DNA of 14,558 nucleotides from Baffinella frigidus. Lineage: Eukaryota > Cryptophyceae > Cryptomonadales > Baffinellaceae. The position numbers were made by a program, and so were the translations under genes. This document shows positions 1-8,595 of the stretch, one piece after another (within the stretch, counting starts at the first letter, position 1; every line of letters begins with the position of its first letter). The DNA is taken from NCBI GenBank assembly GCA_026770585.1, contig MU646424.1, forward strand, positions 450,276-464,833, written 5' to 3'. The notes beneath the pieces are model-generated. The model searched no databases. It was given only the letters and a program-made list of their open reading frames with translations, and was not told the origin of the DNA.

Positions 1-290
<290 letters not shown>

Positions 291-364
291 ACGGTAGTAG
301 GCAGTTAAGTTGATCGTTCTTCAGAAGCAATAAATAAGAGCACGTAGACACTGAAAAAAGGGGG

Positions 365-441
365 AACAGGCAAATTGCCTGTTTCAATTCCCTTGATTTG
401 TACCAGAGGCCGTCGGAATCCGACGGCCTTCAGTACAAATC
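365..441. repeat. Two adjacent palindromes
   Basis: aacaggcaa/attgcctgtt (365-383) and a 47-bp imperfect palindrome (395-441) with outer arms gatttgtac/gtacaaatc and inner arms ggccgtcgga/tccgacggcc. Either could form a hairpin or be a relic of a foldback element. The flank actgaaaaaaggggg recurs at 494. Confidence 0.7.
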
Positions 442-851
442 AGGGGGGTTAAAAAGGGCGATTTGCTCACACTCTGAGGGCTGGTGGGAATACACTGAAA
501 AAAGGGGGGGGGTCGCACTGGAATGCCGATGCCACGTTCGAGAGCGTGTTGCGAACCTGCACACAAAGCTATTACAGTCACGTCCAATTCATGCGTCCAT
601 TTATTATATATCGTAACTTGGTTCGCATAGTGAAGCAAGATTTTTCATCCACGCACACATCAGCTGGTCAGAAGAGGCCTTGCAGTCCACCAACCCGGTT
701 GCATGTCCGAAAAGGCCTCAACGTTTTTCTATCTACCGAGGAGAGAGAACTTTCGGCGACAAAAACAATCGTGTTCAGATATGAGTTTTTCCTGCCTCTT
801 CTCGAGAGAGAAAATGTTTTTTGAAAGATAGCCTGTGAAGCATCCTGAACC

Positions 852-925
852 TCCAATAGCCACAACAGCCCCAACAACTCCAATAGCCTCAATAGCTCCA
901 ATAGCGCCAATAGCTCCAACAGCGA
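852..925. repeat. Short minisatellite, CCAATAGCTC-like units
   Basis: About eight degenerate 9-bp units (ccaatagct, ccaacaact, ccaatagcg). The long open frames here on both strands come from this low-complexity tract (Pro/Ile/Ala on plus, Leu-rich on minus) and are not taken as genes. The rest of 442-1230 shows only a short palindrome (gaattttc...gaaaattc, about 978-1001). Confidence 0.7.
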
Positions 926-1232
926 ACGCAACTCACCCAGTTTCCGTAGCTCCATCCATCGGCGCCGCTTTCACGCGAATTTTCAAAAATTTGAAAATTC
1001 GAGAGAGGGCTTGCACGCCTCGACGGCGAAAGGGTCATGGCAGCAGACGCTGCCGACCTCCAGTTCCGGTCTTCGTGTGGGGAGGCTGGGGAGGGGCTGA
1101 GGCTCTGCCCGAACCGTGTCTGCCGGAACACACAGAAACGGAGCGTCAGTGTGAGGTGACGGACAGGCAAGAGCTGGTGAGGACAGACACAGACCAGTTT
1201 CTGCCGCGATCCTCTGCACCGGGGGGGGCTGA

Positions 1233-1325
1233 ATGTGGTCCGAAAGGCAGCATGGCTTTTCTGCAGAACAAGTCCCGGTGTCCGCCTATGTTGGAAGCTC
1301 GAAGAACTTAAAGGACCTAAAGGAC
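1233..1325 (+). repeat. Dispersed 90-bp repeat family R, copy 1
   Basis: The sequence gtccgaaaggcagcatgg, cttttctgcagaac, cctatgttgg-agctcgaagaac, and aaaggacctaaagga recurs inverted at 3812-3905 and 11722-11815 and in the same sense at 12890-12991. Frame-shifts differ between copies, so it behaves as a mobile or dispersed repeat. No terminal repeats or target duplications were recognised. Confidence 0.7.
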
Positions 1326-1622
1326 CAACATCGCACGGTCGACGCACGAGCTTTGCAAGGGTGGCCGGTCAGATTCGGGAGTCAACCAAATTCGGGCATT
1401 CCGTAGGGTGCTACCGTATCCACTACAGCACCACACCCCCAGCATTTCAACTTGAGCATAGCCAGGCAGAGGTTGAGGTCGGGGAGGGGTTCCTGAGAGG
1501 CGTGGGCAATGTGGTCTCTCGGCCTCCCCTCCTCATGCAACAGTCATTTCCAACAGTGGAGGGTTCTAGCCCGGTCTGAGTAAACCTGAGAGGCTTGGGC
1601 GATGTTGGGGAGGGGTTCCTGA

Positions 1623-1705
1623 GTGTGTGTGGGTGGGTGTGGGTGTGGGTGGGTGGGTGGGTGGGTTTGGGTGTGGGTGGGTGGGTGTGGGTGTGCGTCG
1701 TTTAC
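1623..1705. repeat. GT-rich minisatellite (GGGTG / GGGTGTG)
   Basis: Irregular gtgggtgggtgtgggtgtgg units on the plus strand. The G-rich strand could fold into quadruplex-like structures. It interrupts the CTCAG|GT repeat array. Confidence 0.85.
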
Positions 1706-1975
1706 ACCAATGGGTTGGTTGGTTGGTTGTTGGGAGGGGTTTCTGCGAGGCCTGGGCGATGTGGTCCCTGAGCCTCCCCCACACACTAAGGTTCATGACA
1801 GGGGGGGGGGGGCATATGATTTTCGCCCCCAGATACAGCCACCCCACTCTCTCTACCTGAGAAGCGTGGGCGATGTGGTCTCTGGGCCTCTCCTCCTCAT
1901 GCGATGGACGTTTCCAACAGTGGAGGGTTGTAGCCCTGCCTGAGCGAACCTGAGAGGCTTGGCTGATGCGGCATA

Positions 1976-2022
1976 GGACCCTACAGTAGGCAACCCGTAG
2001 GAACATAGGGGGGTTCCTAAGG
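1976..2022 (+). mobile_element. Fragment of CCACACAG foldback family
   Basis: The sequence ggaccctacagtaggcaacc, cgtaggaacataggggggtt, cctaagga matches the core of the elements at 9078-9239 and 10411-10529; both ends are missing. Confidence 0.6.
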
Positions 2023-2331
2023 ACCTGAGAGGCTTGGCTGATGCGGTCCCGAACCGACGCCCTCTCTGGATACATCCCCAACTCCTAAACCCTAATCCCC
2101 ACACCCTCATCCCGCATGCCTGAGAGGCGTGGGCGATGTGGTCGCTGAGCCTCTGGCGCCGCGCCTGCTCTTCGTCGCATGTCTGTCCGGGTTTCGGGTT
2201 ACGGGGTTAGGAGTACGCGGTGACGGTAACAATGCCAGGGTGTAGGGTCAGATGAGGAGCTCGGGGGTAGCGTCTGCTCCTCGTCGGCTGTCTGCCCCCC
2301 ATCCAAACACCATCTGTCAACCACTCGATCA

Positions 2332-2434
2332 CCACACAGCGGGCTACGAGGGGATGTTCGGCGAGTTTCCGTTACCTTATCCGTAGGAACCCCCCTATGT
2401 CCCTACTGGTTGCCTACCGTAGGGTCCTATGTCT
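2332..2434 (-). mobile_element. CCACACAG foldback family, truncated inverted copy
   Basis: It begins with the terminal sequence ccacacagcgggctacga and continues through gtttccgttaccttatccgt and cctaccgtagggtcctat, the reverse complement of the copy at 10411-10529. The far terminal repeat is missing. It lies inside one of the VIEWLT repeat copies. Confidence 0.65.
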
Positions 2435-2436
2435 TA

Positions 2437-2575
2437 TGAGGCTTGGGTGATGTGGTCCCTGAGCCTCTGGCGCCGCGCCTGTTCCTCGTCAGATGTCTGT
2501 CCCATCCAGTCACCAACTGTCAACCACTCGATCACTTGATACACTTCACACAGGCATACCAATTTCATCTTGAAA
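2437..2575 (-). CDS. Candidate unknown coding exon (VIEWLTVGDWMGQTS / DEEQARRQRLRDHI)
   Basis: The minus strand is open through VIEWLTVGDWMGQTSDEEQ and then ARRQRLRDHITQAS. I do not recognise a family; the second half is charged and helix-like. Related frames recur on the same strand. At 2190-2119 the frame DEEQARRQRLSDHIAHASQ is kept almost unchanged. At about 2340-2265 there is a VIEWLTDGVWMG piece with a shifted DEEQ, and near 2770 IEWLTVVVCMGQT. Several shorter copies at 1491-2050 end in CTCAG|GT, which looks like a donor site. Conservation of the frame suggests exon origin, but it may equally be a non-coding repeat that happens to be open. Confidence 0.25.
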
Positions 2576-2990
2576 GATAGCTGAATTAGTTCCCTCATTA
2601 GACACCAACTGTCAATCGCCCCAGACACCAGACACGAATTGTCAAATCAGAGGTCTGCCTCCCCGCAGACACCAATTGTTAATCACTCCATCCCTCGATC
2701 AACATCGATGAGTTGAAGCTGATTAGTCTGCCCCATACAGACAACAACTGTCAACCACTCGATCGCTCGATACATTCCACGAAGGCGCACCAATTGACGT
2801 GGTTGGGCAGAATGGTTGCATCGCTCTGGGCTATGCCGCGTTGCTCTCGATGCACAATGGCTAGGAAGACACAACCTGAAACGGGTCGGCAAGCAGCGAG
2901 AGCTTCAACAGTTTTGTCTAGGGAAGATTTCAACAGGTTTCTATAGGGGAGACACAACCTGAAAGGGGTCGGCGAGCAGTGAGAGCTGCG
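2511..2990. repeat. Decayed repeats: CAACTGTCAACCACTCGATC and ACACAACCTGAAA units
   Basis: The unit caccaactgtcaaccactcgatc occurs near 2305, 2508, 2740 and in shorter form near 2605, 2630 and 2668. The unit gacacaacctgaaacgggtcgg plus gagcagygagagct occurs at 2868-2905 and 2950-2987. Nothing else is recognised here. Confidence 0.6.
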
Positions 2991-3094
2991 ACGCGGTCAG
3001 GAGCAGCGGCGAGACGTGCCCACTGTCCATGTTGGTGGTCACGTGCCCATCATCTCCGCCGGAGTTGGTCTCGATAGCGATGGTTGTGGTGGGA

Positions 3095-3605
3095 GACCAG
3101 CTGCAGGAGAGGAGGGGCGTCAGGTTCCTAGGGTTCAGGGTTGAAGAGAGTGAAGAGGAGGAGACGAGGGGTTCCCGTCAGCATTCAGTCAGCATCAGTC
3201 AGCATCGCAGACGCCAAGTCAGCATCAGTCAGCATCGCAGACGCCAAGTCAGCATCAGTCAGCATCGTGGACGCGGCCAACCGCCTTTGGCAGAGGGCGG
3301 TTGCACTGTGACCCTGGAGATGTGTTCCTTCACTCCGTGGAGGAACACATCCACTCCGTGGTTCCGTGGAGGAACACATCACAGAGCCTAACGTTTCCGG
3401 CCAATCGATTGGGCGTATCCCAAACACCCCAAATCCAGGTCCTCAGGTCAAGCGGAGTCAATCGCGGAGGCCTTTTGCGTGATGAGGGGCTGATCTTGCT
3501 AGCGTGCGGGTGCATCTCTCTCTCTCGACGGGAGCAAGCTGGAGGAGAGGAGGAGCTTCAGGCTCCTAGGGTTTAGGGCGGAAGAGATTGAATAGAGAGG
3601 TGGCA
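3095..3605. repeat. Duplicated block around a short tandem array
   Basis: gagcaagctggaggagagga, caggctcctagggttt and gaagagattgaatagag (about 3533-3600) repeat a block at 3099-3155. Between them, 3315-3382 contains gtgttcc...ggaacac inverted pairs (tccgtggaggaacacatc twice). No gene is seen from 2990 to 3930. Confidence 0.6.
3191..3280. repeat. 30-bp tandem repeat, three copies
   Basis: The unit agtcagcatcagtcagcatc plus gcagacgcca repeats three times, the last with gtggacgc. It is internally built of the gtcagcatca half-unit. The open frame across it (VSISQHRRRQ) follows from the period of 30 and is not evidence for a protein. Confidence 0.9.
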
Positions 3606-3811
3606 TCACGGACGCCAAGAAACGATTGTTGCACGATCAGGAATGCACTGCCAGGGCGGAGTTTTTGTATTACTTAACTCACCTGCGAATGCGTGGTAAA
3701 GAAGTACACGTAACGCGTACCTCGTTTCTTAAATTGACATATTTGTGGGGGAGTTGACTTTTGCAAAATCTCCAGGGTCGCAGTGGAATGCCCCTAGGCT
3801 TGCACATCGGC

Positions 3812-3905
3812 GCTCGACACACCGGAGTCCTTCAGGTCCTTTCGGTTCCTTCAACTCCCACCATGGACACTGGAACTTATCCTGTAGACCTGCTTCGGAG
3901 TCAGA
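3812..3905 (-). repeat. Dispersed repeat family R, copy 2 (inverted)
   Basis: It is the reverse complement of the family, with ccttcaggtcctttcggttc, ccatggacactggaac, and tcctgtagacctgcttcggag. It is more diverged than the copy at 11722. A telomere-like tract begins 30 bp downstream. Confidence 0.6.
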
Positions 3906-3935
3906 CGGGGGTCGGCATTGTACACACAAACCCAA

Positions 3936-4175
3936 AACCCTAAACACTAAACCCTAAACCCTAAACCCTAAACCCTAAACCCTAAACCAGGGTGCATCTT
4001 CAGCAGCAGGTTGTCCAAACCCTAAACCCTCAACCCCAAACCCTCAACCCCAAACCCTCAACCCTAAACCCTGAACCCCAAACCCCAAACCCTAAACCCT
4101 CAACCCCAAACTCTGAACCCTAAACCCTCAACCCCAAACCCCAAGCCCTATACCCCAACCCTCAACCCTCAACCC
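3936..4175. repeat. Interstitial telomere-like CCCTAAA tract
   Basis: There are about eight near-perfect ccctaaa units (3938-3988), a 27-bp interruption, and then degenerate units (ccctcaa, ccccaaa, ccctgaa) to about 4175. The heptamer is the plant/alveolate telomere unit. Its interstitial position and decay show that this is not a present chromosome end. Confidence 0.9.
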
Positions 4176-4260
4176 AGCCACCTCCTCGAATGCGCCTCCA
4201 GCGCCCCACCCCACTACTCTAGACCTGAGTGTGGGCAATCGCGTCGAGTCGCTTTACACA

Positions 4261-4282
4261 AAAGGCCGGATTTCCGGCCTTT
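4261..4282. repeat. Perfect 10-bp inverted repeat
   Basis: Arms aaaggccgga and tccggccttt separated by two bases. It looks like a bacterial terminator stem, but the setting is eukaryotic; more likely a small palindrome of the kind seen at 395-441. Confidence 0.8.
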
Positions 4283-4385
4283 TCTCCAAAGGTTGACATA
4301 ATTTGAAGGGAATTTGTCGAAATTGACCTTTGTTTTGCCTTCACCCAGCTCTAGCGTAGCTCCCGCGGAGAAAGCTCCCCCCACT

Positions 4386-4478
4386 AAGAGGTCTCAAGCG
4401 GGCTTTTAAGTGGCCAGATATCAGGGTAGGTTGACTTAAGCATTTTCGGAACGTTGCGAGGTGAGCTTGAGACCTCTT
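4386..4478. mobile_element. Small foldback element with 14-bp arms
   Basis: The perfect terminal inverted repeat aagaggtctcaagc / gcttgagacctctt encloses 65 bp. No target duplication is seen (flanks ccact and ctccc). Only one copy is in the window. Confidence 0.55.
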
Positions 4479-4639
4479 CTCCCACGTCCCGAGGCTGAAG
4501 TTCCGCGGGTTGGCCTGCTGCTGCTCCCTGTGGGCGTTTCGTGTTTCATGTTTCGTGTTCAGACAGGCGAGCGGAGCGAGCTAGCCAGTGTGCCCTCTTG
4601 TGAAAAGTTGACGCAACTAGGGTCGCACTACTTTTAAGT

Positions 4640-5140
4640 GCGTAGGGTTTAGGGTGCAGGGTGCAGGGTGCAGGGCTGCACCTGCAGCGTGAGCTGAAGT
4701 TCACCGCGTTGCTCCCCGGGGTGATCCACAGAGGCGGAGACCCTTCGCAGCCCGCTGTGTGGAGGAGGTTACCCCCCGGGGTGATCCGCAGAGGCTGCCC
4801 CCCCCCACGCGGGGACTGCTGCCCCGAGTGGCCGAGGCTGAAGGATCCCCCGGGCGGGGTGAGGTTGGTCTGCGAGAGATACGCGGCGAGGCTGAAGGTT
4901 CGCGGGTTCCTCTGCAGCTGTTCCCGGTAGAGGCTCAAGGTCCCCGCGGTACTCCCCGGGGTGGTCCGCAGCGCGTTGCTCCCCGGGGGGGTCCGCAGAG
5001 GCGGAGACCCTTCGTAGCCCGCTGTGTGGAGGAGGTTGCTCCCCGGGGTGGTCCGCGGAGGCGTCTGATGTGGAGAAAGCTGCCCCGAGTGGCCGAGGGT
5101 GAAGGACCCCCCGGGAGGGCTGAGGTTGGTCTGCGAGATA
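4640..5140. repeat. GC-rich duplicated block
   Basis: Two copies (about 4730-4870 and 4998-5135) share gaggcggagacccttcgyag, cccgctgtgtggaggaggtt, ccccggggtg-tccgc, ctgccccgagtggccgag, and gaggttggtctgcgaga. The phrase cccttcgtagcccgctgtgt also forms the end of the CCACACAG elements, linking the two families. A TTTAGGG-like run (gggtgcag units) starts at 4648. The open plus-strand frame at 4759-5268 follows the duplication and is not accepted as a gene. Confidence 0.75.
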
Positions 5141-5147
5141 GACGGAA

Positions 5148-5290
5148 AGCGTTAGGTACCGGTGCTCAACAGAAGAGCGTTCACGCGAGGGATGTTGTGA
5201 GCGTACACGCCTGTAGGGATATTCTGGATGTTATAAGACGGCACGCGTTAGGTGCCGGTGCTCAATAGAATGGTATCACTCGACGCAAGG
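5148..5290. repeat. Duplicated GCGTTAGGTRCCGGTGCTCA segment
   Basis: gcgttaggtaccggtgctca (5148) and gcgttaggtgccggtgctca (5247) repeat at about 99 bp. agagcgttcacgc occurs at 5173 and 5351. Confidence 0.7.
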
Positions 5291-5362
5291 CTTAAGGGCC
5301 TCATTTAGGACTTGTAATGAGAGTAAAGACGAAGAAGAAGACTCAATATAAGAGCGTTCACG

Positions 5363-5597
5363 CCTGTAGGGAAATTCGGGATATCCACGGCAGGTCATGA
5401 GTCAAAAATTTAGGACGCAACGTTTCATTTCCTGGTACTAAATGAGTGTACGGTCCCACGTGAGAGGCAGCTCCTCGTCCTTTCCACGTCCGATCTGTTA
5501 CTCTGAATTTCGGATCCGGGTACCAAATTCAAAACAAGACGTGTATCCGAAAGTCAGAGCAATGACCTGGCGTGGATATCCCGAATTTCCCTGGCGT
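5363..5597. mobile_element. Foldback element with about 35-bp arms
   Basis: The left arm ccctgtagg-like gggaaattcgggatatccac / ggcaggtcat is mirrored at 5562-5594 (atgacctggcgtggatatcc, cgaatttccc). About 165 bp of spacer lies between. A similar ccacgccaggtca end is seen at 9917. Confidence 0.7.
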
Positions 5598-5632
5598 GGT
5601 ATGCTAGGTGGTCATGCGGCGTGATGCACACC

Positions 5633-5765
5633 TTTATCCGGGAACAAGTATTTTTCTTTTAAAAGCTGGCAATGAAAATTACTACACAACTGGTCACGTC
5701 CGAAGCAATTGTGTGGTAATTTTCGTACGGATTTTTTAAAAGAAAAATACTTGTTCCCGGATAAA
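5633..5765. mobile_element. Palindromic foldback element, 133 bp
   Basis: The outer arms are perfect over 32 bp (tttatccgggaacaagtatt...) and inner arms pair less well (aaaattactacacaa / ttgtgtggtaatttt). As RNA it would make one long hairpin. No clear target duplication. Confidence 0.85.
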
Positions 5766-6076
5766 CCTGGAGGCGTGGCGGCTGCGTCATGCCTCGCGCG
5801 GCTGCGATACGGGAGACACGGGATGCGTCGATCGGGGAGGTCTCCCTCGGAGATCTCCCCACCTGGTGACTGGGCAGTAGACGCGCAGCTGTAGGGTGTC
5901 GTGGAGTAGCGGGTCGGAGCGGTGCAGCAGGTTCGAAGGCGGTGAGGAACCTCGCAGCTCCAAACGAGTTGAGAAACCTGAGGAAAGGGGGGGGGGGGGG
6001 CTGTTCACACACGGTGCTGGGTCCGCATTCCCCAACACTGCGTTTGTAGGGTAGTCTGCGATACGAGAGATACAAT

Positions 6077-6200
6077 ATACTGTCTGTACGTATATTATAT
6101 ATGTGCAATACTGTCTGTACGTATATTATATATGTGCGATACTGTCTGTACGTATATTATATATGTGCGATACTGTCTGTACGTATATTATATATGTGCG
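6077..6200. repeat. 31-bp tandem repeat, four copies
   Basis: Units start at 6077, 6108, 6139 and 6170, each atactgtctgtacgtatatt plus atatatgtgcg. Two lone, slightly diverged units occur at about 6775-6805 and 6990-7018. They abut directly without spacers. Confidence 0.95.
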
Positions 6201-6512
6201 ATACGGGAGATACGGGACGAGACGATGGGAGAGCCCTCGCAGCTCCGAAGGCGTTGAGCAACCTGGGAAGCAAGGCCGAAGTCCCCAACACTGCGTTTGT
6301 AGGGTAGTCTGCGATGCGGGAGATGACTTGAGAATGTCACCAAAAGTAGCCGACGTGTCTCGCGAGGAAAGTGAGCCTGCACTACGCGAGTAGGCGGTTG
6401 GGGAGCCCTCGCAGCCCCGAAGGAGGTGAGGAACCTGGGAATTGGCACAGGGGTTACTCACACCACCCTAGGTACGAGAGATACGGGATGAGGCGATCGG
6501 GGAGGCCGAAGT

Positions 6513-6678
6513 CCATAGGCTAACGGCCTGAAAATGGGGTAGTTAGGCATACGGGATTGCCTAGGACCTCCTACCGTAGGCCGAGGGATCCTAGGACCAA
6601 AAAGTCTCGGCCTACGGTAGGAGGTCCTAGGCAATGCCGTAGGCTTAACTACCCCATTTTCAGGCCGTTACCCTATTA
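6513..6678. mobile_element. Long-palindrome MITE-like element, copy 1
   Basis: Arms of about 65-75 bp (taacggcctgaaaatggggt...) pair almost perfectly around a loop at ggatcctaggacc. A second copy lies at 13231-13395. A related stretch at 6887-6925 lacks the element, giving a likely empty site. It has no coding capacity, so it must move using functions supplied from elsewhere. Confidence 0.85.
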
Positions 6679-7299
6679 GTGTTCAAGGTGGTGAGGAATC
6701 TGGGAGGGGTTGCGGAAGGCTGTGTGAGAACGAATCCATCCGTTAGTCGCTGGGATACGGTGGGGGGGGTTCAAAATACTGTCTGTATGTATATTATATG
6801 TGTGAGTTGCTGGGAAACGGGAGGAGCCGATCGTCGAGGTCGCTATTAAGGTACGAGAGATACGGGATGGGGCGATCGGGGAGGTCGACGTATTGAAGGA
6901 GGTGAGGAATCTGGGAGGGGAGGTGAAAGGCTCTGTGATTGAAACGAATCCAGAACTGAGTTGGGGAGATAGGGGAAGAGAGTACAACATACTGTCTGTA
7001 TGTATATTATATGTGTGAGTTGCTGCGATACGGGAGGAGCCGATCGGTGAGGGCGCCCTCGAAGCTCCGGAGCTTCCTCTTATACAACAGCCTCTTACAC
7101 ATCATTTCATGTTTATAGATATCAAAAGATTTTTTGGGGGGGACATAATTCCTGAGTTCAGGAATCTGGGGAGGAAGTCATGCATCAGTGCAACAAGCTA
7201 CGAAGAGGCGGGGTTTCCCAACGCATTCCACCACAGACGCCATACAGGCAGGCACCTCGACACAACTTCTGAATTCCTCATCTCCAGGCGTGAGAGGAA

Positions 7300-7535
7300 A
7301 AAAGAGAGAAAAAAGAAAGAAAAGAAAAAGTGTGGGCGGAACCTTGCCACGGCGCTCTCGCTCCCGCCCGTCGCTTGCAGCAGAGCATGGTTCCCAACAA
7401 GCCCCCTGCACGCCCCGAGCCTTGAGTTGACGAGCAGTCGACGTTGGGGTCTCCTCTGACTTAGGCACCGTCCCAGGTACAGCTTTCAGTAGAGCGTGGT
7501 TCCCGACAGTCCCCCTGCGCCCCCCCCCCAGGCCT
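7300..7535. repeat. Purine-rich run and duplicated AGCAGAGCATGGTTCCC segment
   Basis: 7300-7330 is GA/A-rich. cagcagagcatggttcccaa, caagccccctgc and gagcctt at 7376-7424 recur at 7485-7535 as tcagtagagcgtggttcccg with gtccccctgcg. The preceding ctccaggcgtgagagg (about 7280) recurs at 11660. Confidence 0.6.
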
Positions 7536-7595
7536 TACGTTATGAGCTCGGGGAGTAGGATGAGGGATTAGGGACAATGGATGCCGGTTTGGGTT

Positions 7596-7709
7596 TTGGG
7601 TTTCGGGTTTCGGGTTCCGAGTTCCGGGTTCCAGGTCCCGGGTTCCGGGTTCCGGGTTCCGGGTTCCGGGTTCCGGGTTCCGGGTTCCGGGTTCCGGGTT
7701 CCGGGTTTA
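7596..7709. repeat. GGGTTCC heptamer tract
   Basis: About a dozen gggttcc units in tandem, grading into gggtttc and gggttta at the edges. The 7-bp period and edges suggest descent from TTTAGGG telomere repeats. Confidence 0.9.
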
Positions 7710-7753
7710 GGGCAGCCTGCACCCAGTGAGGGTTCACGCTGCAGGGTTTAGGG

Positions 7754-7799
7754 CCACCTGCGGATGGTGTACGCGACGACGTCGGCGGCAGGAGTGCGG
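7754..7799 (-). repeat. 45-bp repeat with exon-like end, copy 1
   Basis: On the minus strand it reads RTPAADVVAYTIR and then AG|GTGG. The partner at 8179-8224 differs at about six bases, mostly silent in this frame. ADVVAYT resembles the first metal-site motif of class III cyclases (D-[IV]-V-x-[FY]-T), but upstream residues do not match the family, so this is only a suggestion. Confidence 0.3.
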
Positions 7800-7819
7800 T
7801 ACCCTCCAGTGCTGGAGGG

Positions 7820-7904
7820 TACAGGGGTACCTCGCTCACAAGAAAACGCCCCCCCCTAGGACCCTACAGTGGGGGGGGGGGGTTATGAGCGAGGTACCCC
7901 TGTA
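7820..7904. mobile_element. 85-bp foldback element with 19-bp perfect ends
   Basis: tacaggggtacctcgctca at 7820-7838 is exactly inverted at 7886-7904. The centre holds ctaggaccctacagt and a poly-G run. Relatives of the ends occur near 220-250 and at 10937-10958. Confidence 0.85.
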
Positions 7905-8050
7905 TAGTCGATTCGGATCAGTGAGTCGTCACTCAAGATCTCTCTGTCTCTTTGTCTCTGTCTTTCTCTCACTGACTCTCTCTCTCTCTCTCTCTCCGAC
8001 TCTCTCTCTCTCTATGCATCAATCACGTTTCCTATCGTTATCAACAACGC
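7882..8050 (+). repeat. Dispersed CT-rich repeat, copy 1
   Basis: From gttatgagcgaggtacccct to tatcgttatcaacaacgc, nearly identical to the reverse complement of 10796-10960; only the number of CT units differs. The long frame MSEVPLYSRFGSVSR is shared by both copies, but the CT expansion and lack of further conservation argue against a protein. Confidence 0.88.
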
Positions 8051-8178
8051 AGCGTGAACATCATCGACGGCCCGAGGACGATGCTCGCGAGCCAAATCGT
8101 CTCCACGACGTCTAAGGGCTTAAATCCGGACACGCCTGTGGACACGCCAGTACAAAACAGGACACGCCTATGAAAAAT

Positions 8179-8280
8179 TCACCTGCTGATGGTGTATGCG
8201 ACAACGTCGGCGGAAGGGGTGCGTGGGTGGATCCGAGGCCCCTCCCCCCCCCACTCAGAGCCGAGAAGCTTCATCGTTGC
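8179..8280 (-). repeat. 45-bp repeat with exon-like end, copy 2 and open upstream frame
   Basis: It reads RTPSADVVAYTIS and then CAG|GTGAAT, a good donor form. The same frame stays open upstream to at least 8280 (ATMKLLGSEWGGEGPRIH). No convincing acceptor directly precedes the motif. It may be an exon of a second cyclase domain or a coincidental match in a repeat. Confidence 0.3.
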
Positions 8281-8360
8281 CTCACTCACCTGAGAGAGAG
8301 GGGGGGTGGGGGGGGGTGGGGGTTAGCGACGACCTTCCAGAAAGACTCACCTTCCAGAGA

Positions 8361-8398
<38 letters not shown>

Positions 8399-8575
8399 CC
8401 CCGCCCCCTCCCACTCGGAGCCTAGAAGCTGCTTTGTTGCCTCACTCACATGAGAGAGAGAGGGGGGGGGGGGGGGGGTAGTTAAGCGACGACCTTCCGG
8501 AAAGACTCACCTTCCAGAGAGGGAGAGAAAGAGAGAGTGAGTGAGGGTGTGTGTGTGTGAGAGAGAGAGCCAGAG
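8225..8575. repeat. 160-bp tandem duplication with GA and poly-G tracts
   Basis: 8237-8370 and 8398-8535 share cctccccyccactcrgagcc, agaagct, gttgcctcactcac, taagcgacgaccttccrga, aagactcaccttccagaga. The copies are followed by GA runs (8351-8396 and 8520-8580) and include a 16-base G run (about 8462-8478). Confidence 0.85.
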
Positions 8576-8595
8576 AGAGACATAGAGACATAGAG

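Larger units (their letters stand above)
1491..2480 (-). repeat. Dispersed unit ending CTCAG|GT, about eight copies
   Basis: The plus-strand core cctgagaggc(g/t)tgggcgatgtgg recurs near 1492, 1585, 1742, 1856, 1948, 2024, 2119 and 2437. On the minus strand it encodes DHIAQASQ-like octapeptides and several copies end CTCAG followed by GTAGAG, GTCCTT, GTTCGC or GTTTAC. Longer flanks (ctcctcatgc, tttccaacagtggagggtt, tctgagtaaacctgag) are shared by two or three copies. Confidence 0.7.
5800..7100. repeat. Decayed array of GATACGGGAG units
   Basis: The motif gatacgggagatacgggat, gaggcgatcggggagg, and the phrases ccctcgcagctccgaagg, ttgagcaacctgggaa, and cccaacactgcgtttgtagg recur about six times (5808, 6199, 6313, 6474, 6850, 7024) with many rearrangements. 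A poly-G run lies at about 5987-6000. I see no gene in 5770-7370; the open frames are repeat-derived. Confidence 0.7.

Noticed and set aside
835-1311. 158-codon open frame with Pro/Ala/Ile-rich start
   Set aside because: It follows a 9-bp minisatellite and then runs into dispersed family R; no motif and no conserved frame in other copies.
2437-2575. VIEWLTVGDWM as another cyclase metal-site loop
   Set aside because: The GD-x-x-M match is tempting, but the sister copies read TDGVWM and TVVVCM and the spacing to DHI is wrong for the family.
3936-4175. Functional telomere
   Set aside because: The tract is internal, degenerate beyond about 50 bp and followed by more than 10 kb of sequence including a gene.
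4261-4282. Rho-independent terminator
   Set aside because: A good stem, but no bacterial gene precedes it and the whole window is eukaryotic in character.
4759-5268. 169-codon plus-strand frame
   Set aside because: It is a by-product of a GC-rich tandem duplication with Arg/Gly/Pro-rich content on several frames.
6077-6200. Regular 31-bp repeats as a CRISPR array
   Set aside because: The units abut with no spacers, are AT-rich, and the setting is eukaryotic.
7726-8115. MSEVPLYSRFGS frame shared by two repeats
   Set aside because: Conservation is at the DNA level of a dispersed CT-rich repeat that includes foldback arms; expansion of CT units changes the frame.
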